From JAEYKI01 sp036679405 (GTDB lineage: Bacteria > Bacillota > Clostridia > Christensenellales > Christensenellaceae), in contig JAVBVZ010000034.1 in the NCBI GenBank assembly GCA_036679405.1, positions 124,001 to 188,000 on the forward strand: a DNA stretch of 64,000 bases, written 5' to 3'. This document shows, one piece after another, positions 35,424 to 43,260 of the stretch; within the stretch, counting starts at the first letter, position 1, and each line of letters starts with the position of its first letter. The notes under the pieces were generated by a model that was not told the DNA's origin, ran no database searches, and saw nothing but the letters and a program-made list of their open reading frames with translations. A program made the position numbers and the translations under genes.

Positions 35424-36407
35424 TTACGTCTTTTTCAGCGCACCGCTTCTTACCACATCCAATGTGACGGCGGCAATCAAAACACATCCGTTGATCAGCA
35501 TTTGGTAAAAAGACGGAACGCTCAGTAATGTCAATCCGTTTTGTATTGTTGCTAAAATCAGTATACCAATAATTGTCCCCGATATCCTCCCTTTTCCCCC
35601 GGAAAGGCTTATGCCGCCCAAAATGACCGCCGCTAAAACGACCATTTCCGAGCCAACGCCGGTGGAAGGAATGGCGGCCGATACCTGCGAACACAAAATC
35701 AATCCCGCCACCGCCGCAAAAACGCTTGAAACGATCATTGCGCCGAATTTGACCCTAATGATTTTTATGCCCGCTAAAAAGCTTGCGCTTTCATTGCCGC
35801 CCACAGCAAATAAATTTCTTCCGAATATTGTTTTGTTCAGTAAAAAATATACCAGTATAAAAACGCCGATCATAATAAGAACAGAAACAGGAATCACATT
35901 GAAAACCTGGCCGCTCCCAATGAAATCAAATTCCTGATTCATGATCATCACCGTATTTCCGTCCGTGATGATATAGGCAAGCCCCCTGAATATTTGCATC
36001 GTTCCCATGGTGGCAATAATGCCTGAAAGCTTGAGTATGGAAACCAGTACGCCGTTGATGGCTCCGCAGATGACCCCAATCAAAACAGCCAGCAGGATCA
36101 CGACCACCAAGGGCAGCCCGCTCTCCAGGCCGTACGCCGCCACGATACCCGCAAGGGTAAGCACCGCATACTGAGAAATATCAATATTCCCTATCAGCAT
36201 AGCCACCGTGACGCCCGCGCCCATTACACCCGTAATAGAAGCGACCGTAGCCATATTGATCAGATTTTTTACAGACAAAAAGTACGGCGATAATATTGCA
36301 AACACAACGCAGATCGCAATATATACAATCAGCAAACTGGCCGTGCTGTTATTTGAAGTATCCTTCAGTTTGCAGAAAAAGCTTGTGTTTTTGGCTTGGT
36401 TCCTCAT
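35424..36407 (-). CDS. Sugar ABC transporter permease (RbsC family)
   Basis: This 327-residue membrane protein has about 8-10 transmembrane segments and the family segment A-A-V-I-L-G-G-I-S-L-S-G-G-K-G near residue 263. It is one base after the ATPase stop, with GGAGG inside the end of that gene, and is followed by the MttB-like gene. With the ATPase at 36409 and binding protein at 37994 it forms a complete importer. The permease family imports pentoses, hexoses, inositol and also autoinducer-2 and purine-type compounds, so a non-sugar ligand is possible. Confidence 0.92.
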   Translation of the reverse strand: MRNQAKNTSFFCKLKDTSNNSTASLLIVYIAICVVFAILSPYFLSVKNLINMATVASITGVMGAGVTVAMLIGNIDISQYAVLTLAGIVAAYGLESGLPLVVVILLAVLIGVICGAINGVLVSILKLSGIIATMGTMQIFRGLAYIITDGNTVMIMNQEFDFIGSGQVFNVIPVSVLIMIGVFILVYFLLNKTIFGRNLFAVGGNESASFLAGIKIIRVKFGAMIVSSVFAAVAGLILCSQVSAAIPSTGVGSEMVVLAAVILGGISLSGGKGRISGTIIGILILATIQNGLTLLSVPSFYQMLINGCVLIAAVTLDVVRSGALKKT

Positions 36408-36408
36408 C

Positions 36409-37902
36409 TCATCTTCCTCCTATTGCGTAATGCATTACTTTTTCCTGGTCAAACTCGCCGCGGTTCAGTTCTCCGTGTATCGCGCCTTCATGAACCACCA
36501 GTATTCTGTCGGACATACCCATAATCTCCGGCGTTTCGGAGGAAATCAATATGATTGCCATTCCGCTGCGGCACAGCTCTTCCATGAGCTTGTATATCTC
36601 CACCTTTGCGCCAATATCTATTCCCCGGGTCGGTTCATTTAAAATCAGGATCTTCGGATCGTTAAGCAGCCATTTGCTCAGTGCTACTTTTTGCTGATTG
36701 CCGCCGGAAAGCGACTCGATCGGGGTGCATATACCCGGCGTTTTAATTCTGAGTTTTTCCACCCACAATTCAGCCAGCCTTTTTTCTTCTTTTAAATTCA
36801 GACAAAACCATTTTCGAAGTTTCTTTTTAATGACGACCGTGATGTTCTCTTTTACATCCCGCATCATGAGAAGGCCTTCGCTTTTCCTTTCCCGCGGAAG
36901 ATAGGCAATGCCCGCCGCAATCGCGGTAGCCGGGTCCTTGATCGCAACCCTTTCACCACCAATGTATATATCGCCCGTCTCTTTGTGCCTTTTTCCGAAA
37001 AGGCATTCGGCAATCTCGGTACGCCCGGACCCAAGCAAACCGAACAGTCCCACAATTTCGCCGGACCGCACGGAAAAATTAATATTTTTCAAGCCTTTTG
37101 CAAAAAGGTTCCTAACCTCTATCGCTACATCTCCATGCCTGACTTCTTCTTTTGGGTACATGTTTTCGATGCTTCTGCCCACCATCATGCTGACCAGCTC
37201 GTCAATATCGGTATCTTTTGTGTTCCTCGTACCGATATCACTTCCGTCTCTCAGTACCTGCACCCTGTCCGATATCTCGAATATTTCATCCATTTTATGA
37301 GAGATATATATAATGGATTTTCCCTGCGATGCAAGCTGTTTTAAAAGTTTAAAAAGCGTCTCTTCTTCTGTCAGGTTGATAGCGGAGGTCGGTTCGTCCA
37401 AAACAAGAACCTTGCTGTTTTTGGAAAGCGCCTTGGCAATTTCCATCATTTGCTTTTGCGCTACCGAGAGGCGCGACACCTCAGTCATCGGGTTTAAATC
37501 AAGCCCGACCATTTCAAGAAGCCTCTGGGTCTCGCATTTCAGCTTTTTACAATCTACGCCACCCATTTTTGTTTTCGGTAGATTGCCCAAAAATATGTTT
37601 TCCGCTATATTAAGGTCATTCAGATAATTCAGCTCCTGGTATACAACGGATATGCCTTTTGTAATCATTTCCAAAGGAGAGCGTGCCTGGATCTTCTCCC
37701 CGTCTAAAATGATCTCACCGCAATCCGCCGTTTTGGCTCCTGCCAATATCTTAATAAGCGTTGATTTCCCCGCGCCGTTTTCACCCAGCAACGCCAGTAT
37801 TTCTCCTTTTTTCAGTTCAAGGCTGACATCGTTAAGTGCAATTACGCCGGGGAATTCTTTTCTGATATGATTCATTTGTAATAGGATTTCCGTATTTTCC
37901 AT
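36409..37902 (-). CDS. Sugar ABC transporter ATP-binding protein (RbsA type)
   Basis: This 497-residue tandem ABC protein has Walker A G-E-N-G-A-G-K-S-T near residue 40 and signature L-S-V-A-Q-K-Q-M near 145 in domain 1, followed by V-L-V-L-D-E-P-T-S-A as Walker B. Domain 2 has the degenerate G-L-L-G-S-G-R-T-E loop, signature L-S-G-G-N-Q-Q-K and Walker B I-L-I-L-N-E-P-T. The N in place of D in the second Walker B is common in this family. It lies about 90 bases after the binding-protein gene, with a small stem-loop between. Confidence 0.93.
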   Translation of the reverse strand: MENTEILLQMNHIRKEFPGVIALNDVSLELKKGEILALLGENGAGKSTLIKILAGAKTADCGEIILDGEKIQARSPLEMITKGISVVYQELNYLNDLNIAENIFLGNLPKTKMGGVDCKKLKCETQRLLEMVGLDLNPMTEVSRLSVAQKQMMEIAKALSKNSKVLVLDEPTSAINLTEEETLFKLLKQLASQGKSIIYISHKMDEIFEISDRVQVLRDGSDIGTRNTKDTDIDELVSMMVGRSIENMYPKEEVRHGDVAIEVRNLFAKGLKNINFSVRSGEIVGLFGLLGSGRTEIAECLFGKRHKETGDIYIGGERVAIKDPATAIAAGIAYLPRERKSEGLLMMRDVKENITVVIKKKLRKWFCLNLKEEKRLAELWVEKLRIKTPGICTPIESLSGGNQQKVALSKWLLNDPKILILNEPTRGIDIGAKVEIYKLMEELCRSGMAIILISSETPEIMGMSDRILVVHEGAIHGELNRGEFDQEKVMHYAIGGR

Positions 37903-37935
37903 TTTTCCACCTGCGGCTTATTCGTTTACTTCCAA

Positions 37936-37967
37936 AATATAAAGCAAGCTGGTCTCTTCTTTATATT
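37936..37967 (-). promoter_or_regulatory. Intercistronic stem-loop after a binding-protein gene
   Basis: AATATAAAG (37936-37944) and CTTTATATT (37959-37967) form a 9-bp stem about 26 bases after the binding-protein stop and before the ATPase start. It is similar in position to the hairpins at 9536-9566 and 45773-45811. Confidence 0.45.
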
Positions 37968-37993
37968 GCTACATTCAAAGACAGACTATGCTC

Positions 37994-39061
37994 TTACGAA
38001 GCGCTGTCGCTTGGGTAATACTGATCTATATTGTCATGGGTAATAAACACATTTTCAATAAACTGTGCCTTGTCAACATCTTTGCCGGCCAAAATATCCT
38101 GCGTCATCTGAATCAGGATTTCGCCGTATTTTTCAGGAAAGAAAGCCGTCGAACCAATCCACGCATTTGCAGATTCGTTATGGAGATTCGCCTGGGCGGT
38201 ACTGTCGCATCCCACGCTTACCACGATGCAGTCATCTTCTCTGTTGGAGGTTTCCACCCCGGCCAACAGACCGGCAGCCATTTGGTCGTTCGCTCCCACA
38301 AAAACGATATGGTGGTCATCCGGATGCGCTGTCAGGAAATCTGTGGCCTGCTGTTTTCCCGCTACCGTCGCATCCGAGCTGCCCGGATCAACATACGTAA
38401 CGTTTTCATCCGGAAGATCGATCCCCGCCGCATTTACAGCAACAGGCACGCCGGACACACGGGGTTTGACCCCCTCTCCAAAAGCTTCAATGTAAGAGAT
38501 CAGCACCTGGTCTATCTCTCCGTCCCAATTTGCAAAAGCATAGTCAGCTACGGCCTCTCCGGTCACCAGACCGACGTTTTCATTGTCAACACCCATGTAA
38601 TACGCCGAATCCACATCTACATAAATATCACTTATGATGCACGGAATATCGTTTGCTTCGCATTCTTTCGCAACCGCTTCACACGCAGAGACAACCCAGC
38701 TTGAATCAATAATGACGTCCGCCCCCTGCGTTATAAACGTTTTCGCATTACTCAGTGCTTTTACGGGATCTCCGCCCGTATCCGCTTTGAGGAGCGTTGC
38801 GCCGATTTCATCAGCCGCCGCTTCCAGTCCGCTTGTCAGGTTTTTTGAAAAATCAACCGTATCGCCGTAAGCATTATATCCAATAATGATCTCCTGTGCA
38901 GATTCGGTTGCTGATTCGGAAGCTGACGCTTCCTCGCTGACCGCTTCGGATTGCTCATCACTTGCGACGGCCGTTTCTTCCGTTCCCGTAGCCGTACACC
39001 CAGCGGCAACCAAAGCAAACACCAGCAAGAATACAACCATCAAAAAGAATAACTTTTTCAT
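37994..39061 (-). CDS. Sugar ABC transporter substrate-binding lipoprotein
   Basis: This 355-residue lipoprotein has a signal peptide with lipobox A-A-G-C near residue 22, an acidic Ser/Ala/Glu-rich linker to about residue 52, and a type 1 periplasmic-binding fold (I-I-I-G-Y-N-A-Y-G-D, K-A-D-T-G-G-D-P, I-V-F-V-G-A-N-D-Q-M-A-A-G). It presents ligand to the permease at 35424. AAAGGAGGAAAG precedes ATG. Upstream lie a LacI-type half-site (39099-39108) and a structured leader (39116-39191). The ligand may be a methylated compound given the MttB-like gene downstream, but the fold alone does not say. Confidence 0.92.
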   Translation of the reverse strand: MKKLFFLMVVFLLVFALVAAGCTATGTEETAVASDEQSEAVSEEASASESATESAQEIIIGYNAYGDTVDFSKNLTSGLEAAADEIGATLLKADTGGDPVKALSNAKTFITQGADVIIDSSWVVSACEAVAKECEANDIPCIISDIYVDVDSAYYMGVDNENVGLVTGEAVADYAFANWDGEIDQVLISYIEAFGEGVKPRVSGVPVAVNAAGIDLPDENVTYVDPGSSDATVAGKQQATDFLTAHPDDHHIVFVGANDQMAAGLLAGVETSNREDDCIVVSVGCDSTAQANLHNESANAWIGSTAFFPEKYGEILIQMTQDILAGKDVDKAQFIENVFITHDNIDQYYPSDSAS

Positions 39062-39098
39062 TTCTTTCCTCCTTTATTCACCAGCTTGCTAAAACATA

Positions 39099-39108
39099 AT
39101 TCAATTTT
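39099..39108. promoter_or_regulatory. LacI-type half-site ATTCAATTTT upstream of the importer operon
   Basis: ATTCAATTTT occurs here and three times in the lacI control region (40831-40840, 40943-40952, 41037-41046). The shared element suggests the importer operon belongs to the same LacI regulon. Confidence 0.4.
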
Positions 39109-39115
39109 TCATTTG

Positions 39116-39191
39116 CAGGGCCGTCCAAAACTGCGGCAGCAAAACCGCAGCAGGCCCGCCCTGTAATCGCAACACGTATTGGGCAGGGCGG
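39116..39191 (-). ncRNA. Candidate switching leader RNA with mutually exclusive stems
   Basis: On the minus strand, segment B (39156-39163, CAGGGCGG in RNA sense) can pair with segment A (39184-39191) over 8 bp. Part of B (39158-39163) can instead pair with segment C (39116-39121) over 6 bp. A stable hairpin (39131-39136 with 39145-39150) sits between B and C. The AB/BC choice is the layout of an attenuator or riboswitch. It matches no RNA class I recognise, and a cobalamin box is not seen. Confidence 0.35.
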
Positions 39192-39416
39192 CATGAACAG
39201 CGCGGCCCGAAATAAGACCGTATGATTTTTCATGCTGTTTTTCCCCGAATCTATAATTATGCTGTTTTAAATGTTTCACAATAGGTCACTGTTTTGGGCC
39301 GATGTTTTAAAATTCAAGTTTGCCAATGCCCCGCCCAAAAGTGACAAATTCATAAGAAAGTTCCAAATGATCGGATATACCTTCAAGACCGCATGCAACG
39401 CGTCTTGTGGTTTTCC

Positions 39417-39459
39417 ATGTGCGTTACCGGGGCGGAAAACCCGCCCCGGTAACGCACAT
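39417..39459 (-). terminator. 19-bp perfect stem-loop after the cyclase-family gene
   Basis: The arms 39417-39435 and 39441-39459 are perfectly complementary with the loop AAAAC. It starts 19 bases after the stop of the minus-strand cyclase-family gene. No T-run follows, so it may be a rho-independent-like pause, mRNA-stability hairpin or weak terminator. Confidence 0.55.
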
Positions 39460-39477
39460 ATTCAAGCTTTTCCGTTC

Positions 39478-40284
39478 TCAGACCACTCCGTACGGATAAA
39501 TCCTGTCCGGAACATCGTTCAGATTGTCTTCATCTGTTATCGCGACCATTCTGACGATCGATCCGTCTCCCATATACCAGCGGATCGGGAATCCTGCAAT
39601 AGTCACCCGTTTTCCGACTACCTTTGCAATGTCGCCGCCTACATTCTCCCATCCCAGTATTCCGTTTCCAAGAATAAGGTTATGGCACGGTTCCCATCCG
39701 GGAAAATCATCCGCAACCTTGCGGCCTGTTTCCGCTTCGTATTCCGCGCAGATATCCGGACGAAGGGGCCCGATGCCATGCGGTCCGATGGGCGTATGGA
39801 AAGGATGATCCAGCGCCTGCTGATCCACGCCTACCGCTTTTACCTTTTTTTCAACGAACCATTCTCCCGCAGATTTGCCCAATCCCGGTGAATAGCAGAA
39901 ATATTTTTTGTTGTCGCCCCAATACTTGTTCCACCCGGTGTGAACAATCACAATGTCGCCCTGTTTTACAGGCAGTTTTTTCGAAGCTTCTTCCAGATCT
40001 TCCGCGGTGATCAGTTCCCATTTGCCTTTCGGAATATCCAAAACAACCGCCTCTCCAAAATACCTGTCCAAAGGGATTTCATGCGTAAAAGGCTTTCCTT
40101 CAATTACGTGAGCCGGTGAATCGGCATGGGTCGTGCAATGCATCACCGTGGTGATTTTCTGCGACAGTACGCCTGTCCGGGCATGGTAATGCTTCCGTTC
40201 GATCCTTACGTCCTCAAAATACGGCCAAAGCGGGCAGCCGGCTCCAAACGGATGGCTTAAATCAACTAAAACTTGTTTTCCCAT
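39478..40284 (-). CDS. Cyclase-family metal-dependent hydrolase
   Basis: This 268-residue PF04199-type hydrolase has the metal signature H-C-T-T-H-A-D-S-P-A-H-V near residues 49-60 and the downstream G-V-D-Q-Q-A-L-D-H-P segment. It is about 45 residues longer than the family member at 6962. ATG at 40284 is chosen because TTGGAGGA lies upstream; an in-frame TTG 21 bases earlier is less likely. It follows the VOC-protein gene by 38 bases under the promoter at 40907-40935. Hydrolysis of a cyclic amide, imide or lactone is possible; the substrate is unknown. Confidence 0.83.
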   Translation of the reverse strand: MGKQVLVDLSHPFGAGCPLWPYFEDVRIERKHYHARTGVLSQKITTVMHCTTHADSPAHVIEGKPFTHEIPLDRYFGEAVVLDIPKGKWELITAEDLEEASKKLPVKQGDIVIVHTGWNKYWGDNKKYFCYSPGLGKSAGEWFVEKKVKAVGVDQQALDHPFHTPIGPHGIGPLRPDICAEYEAETGRKVADDFPGWEPCHNLILGNGILGWENVGGDIAKVVGKRVTIAGFPIRWYMGDGSIVRMVAITDEDNLNDVPDRIYPYGVV

Positions 40285-40322
40285 GTTTTCTTCCTCCAAT
40301 AACAATTTATTATTTAATCAAA

Positions 40323-40793
40323 TTATACTTTCTTGTACGGCCTTTCTACAAACTCATATAAACAATTTATTTGTTCGTCTCTGGTGTAAAAGCAACGCCT
40401 GTAGCCTCTTTGGTCTTCCGCTTCCGCTTTAAACACGATATCCCACCCGCGCCTGGTGAAATCGTCCAGGCAATTTTCAAATTCTTCCGTATAAAAAGCA
40501 AGATGATGCAAACCGCCCGCGCCCAGAGATAAAAACGTTTTGTGCGGCGTATTGTCCGATATTGATTCTATGACTTCCAGCATCGTCCCGTTTTGCAGAA
40601 TGATCATTGCAATCTTCAATTTACAGTTTTTGATCTCTTTCCCGTACGTATACGCATGTGCGGGCATAAAATCGTAAACATTCACTTCCTTTGCTACAAA
40701 CAATTTTTCAAAACTTTTTAAATATTTCTCCAGATCGTTCGTTACAATCCCAATATGCGCCATATCTTTCAAATCGTATTTTTTGTGTTCCAT
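40323..40793 (-). CDS. VOC family protein (glyoxalase/epimerase-like)
   Basis: This 156-residue protein has the paired beta-alpha-beta-beta-beta modules of the vicinal-oxygen-chelate fold. Likely metal ligands are H14 (M-A-H-I-G-I-V), an E in L-E-V-I-E-S, H in L-H-H-L-A-F and a C-terminal E (L-Y-E-F-V-E). Members include methylmalonyl-CoA epimerase, glyoxalase I and dioxygenases, and an isomerase or epimerase acting on a pathway intermediate is most plausible in an anaerobe. ATG at 40793 has GGAG six bases upstream; the upstream ATG at 40805 has no binding site. First gene after the divergent lacI promoter region. Confidence 0.82.
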   Translation of the reverse strand: MEHKKYDLKDMAHIGIVTNDLEKYLKSFEKLFVAKEVNVYDFMPAHAYTYGKEIKNCKLKIAMIILQNGTMLEVIESISDNTPHKTFLSLGAGGLHHLAFYTEEFENCLDDFTRRGWDIVFKAEAEDQRGYRRCFYTRDEQINCLYEFVERPYKKV

Positions 40794-40822
40794 ACATTGC
40801 TCCATTTTTTTTGAATATTTTT

Positions 40823-40840
40823 TTGAATTGATTCAATTTT
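40823..40840. promoter_or_regulatory. LacI-type operator palindrome
   Basis: TTGAAT-TG-ATTCAA (40823-40836) is a 14-bp inverted repeat with two central bases, extending into ATTCAATTTT (40831-40840). It lies just upstream of the VOC gene start, downstream of its promoter. Confidence 0.5.
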
Positions 40841-40906
40841 TAATTACGGCAATATATATTTTTAATATTTTGTTATAAATATGGGTTTTTTTAATGCTGT
40901 GGCTTT

Positions 40907-40935
40907 ATTATATTTAATAATATTCTTTTTGTCAA
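40907..40935 (-). promoter_or_regulatory. Consensus sigma-A promoter of the VOC-cyclase operon
   Basis: On the minus strand TTGACA (40930-40935) and TATAAT (40907-40912) are spaced by 17 bases, an exact consensus match. The operator-like ATTCAATTTT at 40943-40952 lies immediately upstream of the -35 box. A promoter this strong is expected to need repression. Confidence 0.85.
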
Positions 40936-40942
40936 CAAAATA

Positions 40943-40952
40943 ATTCAATTTT
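40943..40952. promoter_or_regulatory. LacI-type half-site ATTCAATTTT
   Basis: One of three copies of this element in the divergent lacI/VOC control region, placed between the two promoters. Confidence 0.4.
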
Positions 40953-40984
40953 TATGTTTATTTATTATTTTATCGTTTCATATA

Positions 40985-41013
40985 TTTACATTTTTTATAA
41001 TATATATTATAAT
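40985..41013 (+). promoter_or_regulatory. Sigma-A promoter of lacI
   Basis: TTTACA (40985-40990) and TATAAT (41008-41013) are spaced by 17 bases, 57 bases before the TTG start of the regulator. Confidence 0.7.
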
Positions 41014-41036
41014 TGGGAAGATGACAAATAAAATCA

Positions 41037-41046
41037 ATTCAATTTT
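41037..41046. promoter_or_regulatory. LacI-type half-site ATTCAATTTT in the lacI leader
   Basis: This third local copy lies between the lacI promoter and its start codon, within an AAAATCAATTCAATTTT stretch, and would allow autorepression. Confidence 0.4.
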
Positions 41047-41070
41047 GTTGTATTAAGGATGTGATGAACA

Positions 41071-42105
41071 TTGGCAGTCATAAAAGATGTTGCTAAATTA
41101 GCCAACGTATCGGTAGGTACCGTTTCAAACTACTTGAACAAACCCGAAAAGCTTAAGGAATCTACACGGATCCGGGTGCAGGCCGCGATCGACGAATTGA
41201 ATTTTCACGCAAACCCTTTTGCCAGCAATATCCGAACGGGCAAAACAAACTCCATTGCAGTCATCATGCCCAACATAATAAATCCTTTTTTTGCAGAACT
41301 GTACAATTCAGTAAAGCTGCATGCAATGACAAACGGCTTTTCTACAATATTATATACGACCGAAGACGATCTTGACCTGCTTGAAGATTATTTTACAAAC
41401 GAAAAAATGTTTCATGTGGACGGCGCCATCTTCTGCTATGTAGACGAGGACATTGCGGCCGGTAACCTCATCAATAAACTGCAGACCAAGATCCCGGTCG
41501 CCCTGATCACGGACGACGTAAATTATTCCAAAAACAGTTCGATCGCTATTGATACGTTTCAGGGCGTTTATAAGTCGACAAGCTACCTGATATCCCTGGG
41601 CCATAAAAAAATCGCTTATCTCGGCGGACCCAAAGAGGCCCGACGCGCCAAAGAAAAATTCAACGGTTTTGCAAGGGCCATGTCCGACGCAGGTCTGGAT
41701 GTGATTGGCGATTACGTATTCTCCTGCACATACGATATGCATTCGGGATATCGTGCCGTGCGTGAACTTTTTATGCAATCATCCGATCTTCCCACCGCCG
41801 TTGTAACGGCCAGCGATATCCTGGCCATCGGCGCTCTGAAATTTTTTCTTCGCAGCAAGATAGACGTCCCGGACAAAATAGCCGTCATCGGATTCGATAA
41901 TATTCTGCTGGCCAGAATGTACGAACCCTCCATATCCACGATTGAGATCCCAATCAAGGAGATGGGGACGCAGGCCGTGGATCTTTTGATATCAAAACTT
42001 CAGGCTCCGGGCAGCAAAAACAAGCAGATCATTATGCCTTCCAATTTGATTATCCGGAATTCCACCGACAAGGATATGCCGCTGGAGTTTGAATTCAACG
42101 ACTAA
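41071..42105 (+). CDS. LacI-family transcriptional regulator
   Basis: This 344-residue repressor has the LacI helix-turn-helix at the very N-terminus (I-K-D-V-A-K-L-A-N-V-S-V-G-T-V-S-N-Y-L-N, residues 4-23) with hinge helix, then a periplasmic-binding-like ligand domain. The start is TTG at 41071; AAGGA lies about 11 bases upstream and the N-terminus fits the family exactly. It is divergent from the VOC-cyclase-importer-methyltransferase set, with repeated operator-like elements in both leaders. The effector would be the imported ligand or a derivative. A strong terminator follows. Confidence 0.93.
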   Translation: MAVIKDVAKLANVSVGTVSNYLNKPEKLKESTRIRVQAAIDELNFHANPFASNIRTGKTNSIAVIMPNIINPFFAELYNSVKLHAMTNGFSTILYTTEDDLDLLEDYFTNEKMFHVDGAIFCYVDEDIAAGNLINKLQTKIPVALITDDVNYSKNSSIAIDTFQGVYKSTSYLISLGHKKIAYLGGPKEARRAKEKFNGFARAMSDAGLDVIGDYVFSCTYDMHSGYRAVRELFMQSSDLPTAVVTASDILAIGALKFFLRSKIDVPDKIAVIGFDNILLARMYEPSISTIEIPIKEMGTQAVDLLISKLQAPGSKNKQIIMPSNLIIRNSTDKDMPLEFEFND

Positions 42106-42126
42106 AGCAGCAACGTATACCGTTTT

Positions 42127-42177
42127 CCAACATAACAATGCCCGGTATTGTCTGAATACCGGGCATTGTTATGTTGG
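42127..42177. terminator. Bidirectional 23-bp stem-loop terminator
   Basis: Arms 42127-42149 and 42155-42177 are perfectly complementary over 23 bp with a 5-base loop. It lies between the convergent lacI and binding-protein genes and is the longest perfect hairpin of the window. Confidence 0.8.
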
Positions 42178-42190
42178 CTTCTTATGATTG

Positions 42191-43237
42191 TCAATATCCC
42201 GAATGGCCGATATATTCGTCCACATTCTCCATGGTGATGACCGGGCACTCAAGTTCAATATAAGAAGGAAGATACTCCCCCTTGAGCGCTTTCGCCGCGG
42301 CAAACACCCCTGCGGGCATCGGGATGGGATAGGCTACAATTGCCTGAATATCCCCCGTTTTAATGGCGCGCAGCGCAGATTCCTGCGCATCAATACTCAC
42401 AATGGGGATCTCTCTTCCCGCGGCCTTCAGCGCCTGGATGATTCCCATGGTCATCACGTCGGACTGACTGTATATTGCGTCAATCTCTTCGTCCGCATAA
42501 CGCTGCAGAAGGTCTTCCATTACCGAAAGCGCCGTCGCCTGCAAAAAATCCGCATACGGGGAAGCAATCACCTCTATATCCGTCCCGTCTATCGCTTCAT
42601 GAAAGCCCTGATGCCGGTCGTTCGTATTGGAGGCGCTGGGAGCGCCCTGTATTTCAATTACCTTTCCCTTGCCGCCTAAAAATTCAGCCAGATATTCTCC
42701 CGCTTTGGTACCGATCTTCACATCGTCCGCCTTGATCACCAGGTTCATATCGGTCGGTACATACCGGTCAATGCAAATTACCGGAACGCCCGCCGCACGG
42801 GCCCTGTCTATGGCGGGCACCATGGCTTCCTTTTCAACCGGGTCCACCACCAGGACGTCGATCCCTTTGGCAATATAGTCGTCAATGATTTCCGACTGTG
42901 TGATGGGGTCTCCGTCCCCGTTACCGATCACATAATCGATATTGGGGAAATAGGTATCCAGCGCTTCTTTGGCCATGCTCATTGTTCCGCCGCCATACGG
43001 AAAACGCATGGAAGAGGCAATCACGCCCACCAGCCCCGTATAACTCTCAAGATCGTCCTTTGGCGTCAGCTCAAGGGCAGCCTGCTCCCCGCAGTAAATC
43101 CCAAAGTCGATCGTCCCGTCCGTCTTTTCAGAACCGGTCGGCAAAGACACGGCCACCGTATCCGATTGGTTTGCACATGCCGTTAAAAGCAACAAAAAGC
43201 ATAGCATTAACGGCAATAAAAATTTTCTTTTTTTCAT
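42191..43237 (-). CDS. Sugar ABC transporter substrate-binding lipoprotein
   Basis: This 348-residue protein has a short lysine-rich start, a hydrophobic core and lipobox L-T-A-C near residue 21, then a type 1 periplasmic-binding fold (L-V-G-V-I-A-S-S-M-R-F-P, D-V-L-V-V-D-P-V-E-K, I-Y-S-Q-S-D-V-M-T-M-G-I). It follows the permease at 43261 by 23 bases. No ATPase gene is adjacent; the closest unpaired ATPase is at 50812-52269. The ligand is unknown. Confidence 0.92.
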   Translation of the reverse strand: MKKRKFLLPLMLCFLLLLTACANQSDTVAVSLPTGSEKTDGTIDFGIYCGEQAALELTPKDDLESYTGLVGVIASSMRFPYGGGTMSMAKEALDTYFPNIDYVIGNGDGDPITQSEIIDDYIAKGIDVLVVDPVEKEAMVPAIDRARAAGVPVICIDRYVPTDMNLVIKADDVKIGTKAGEYLAEFLGGKGKVIEIQGAPSASNTNDRHQGFHEAIDGTDIEVIASPYADFLQATALSVMEDLLQRYADEEIDAIYSQSDVMTMGIIQALKAAGREIPIVSIDAQESALRAIKTGDIQAIVAYPIPMPAGVFAAAKALKGEYLPSYIELECPVITMENVDEYIGHSGY

Positions 43238-43260
43238 CTTAAAAATCCTGTTTTAAGAGA

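Larger units (their letters stand above)
39062..39477. other. 416-base leader/intergenic region with stem-loops
   Basis: This gap separates the VOC-cyclase genes from the importer operon on the same strand. It contains a 19-bp hairpin (39417-39459), a GC-rich set of alternative stems (39116-39191), a LacI-type half-site (39099-39108) and a 51-codon open frame (39078-39233). No clear sigma-A promoter was found; TTGTGA with a poor AATTAT is the best candidate. Confidence 0.5.

Noticed and set aside
39078..39233. 51-codon minus-strand open frame upstream of the importer binding-protein gene
   Set aside because: Not called as a gene because its composition is atypical and it coincides with the GC-rich stems. 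It is kept only as a possible leader peptide in the findings.
39062..39300. Cobalamin riboswitch before the importer/MttB operon
   Set aside because: A corrinoid-linked operon made this worth checking, but the conserved B12-box type sequences were not found by eye.
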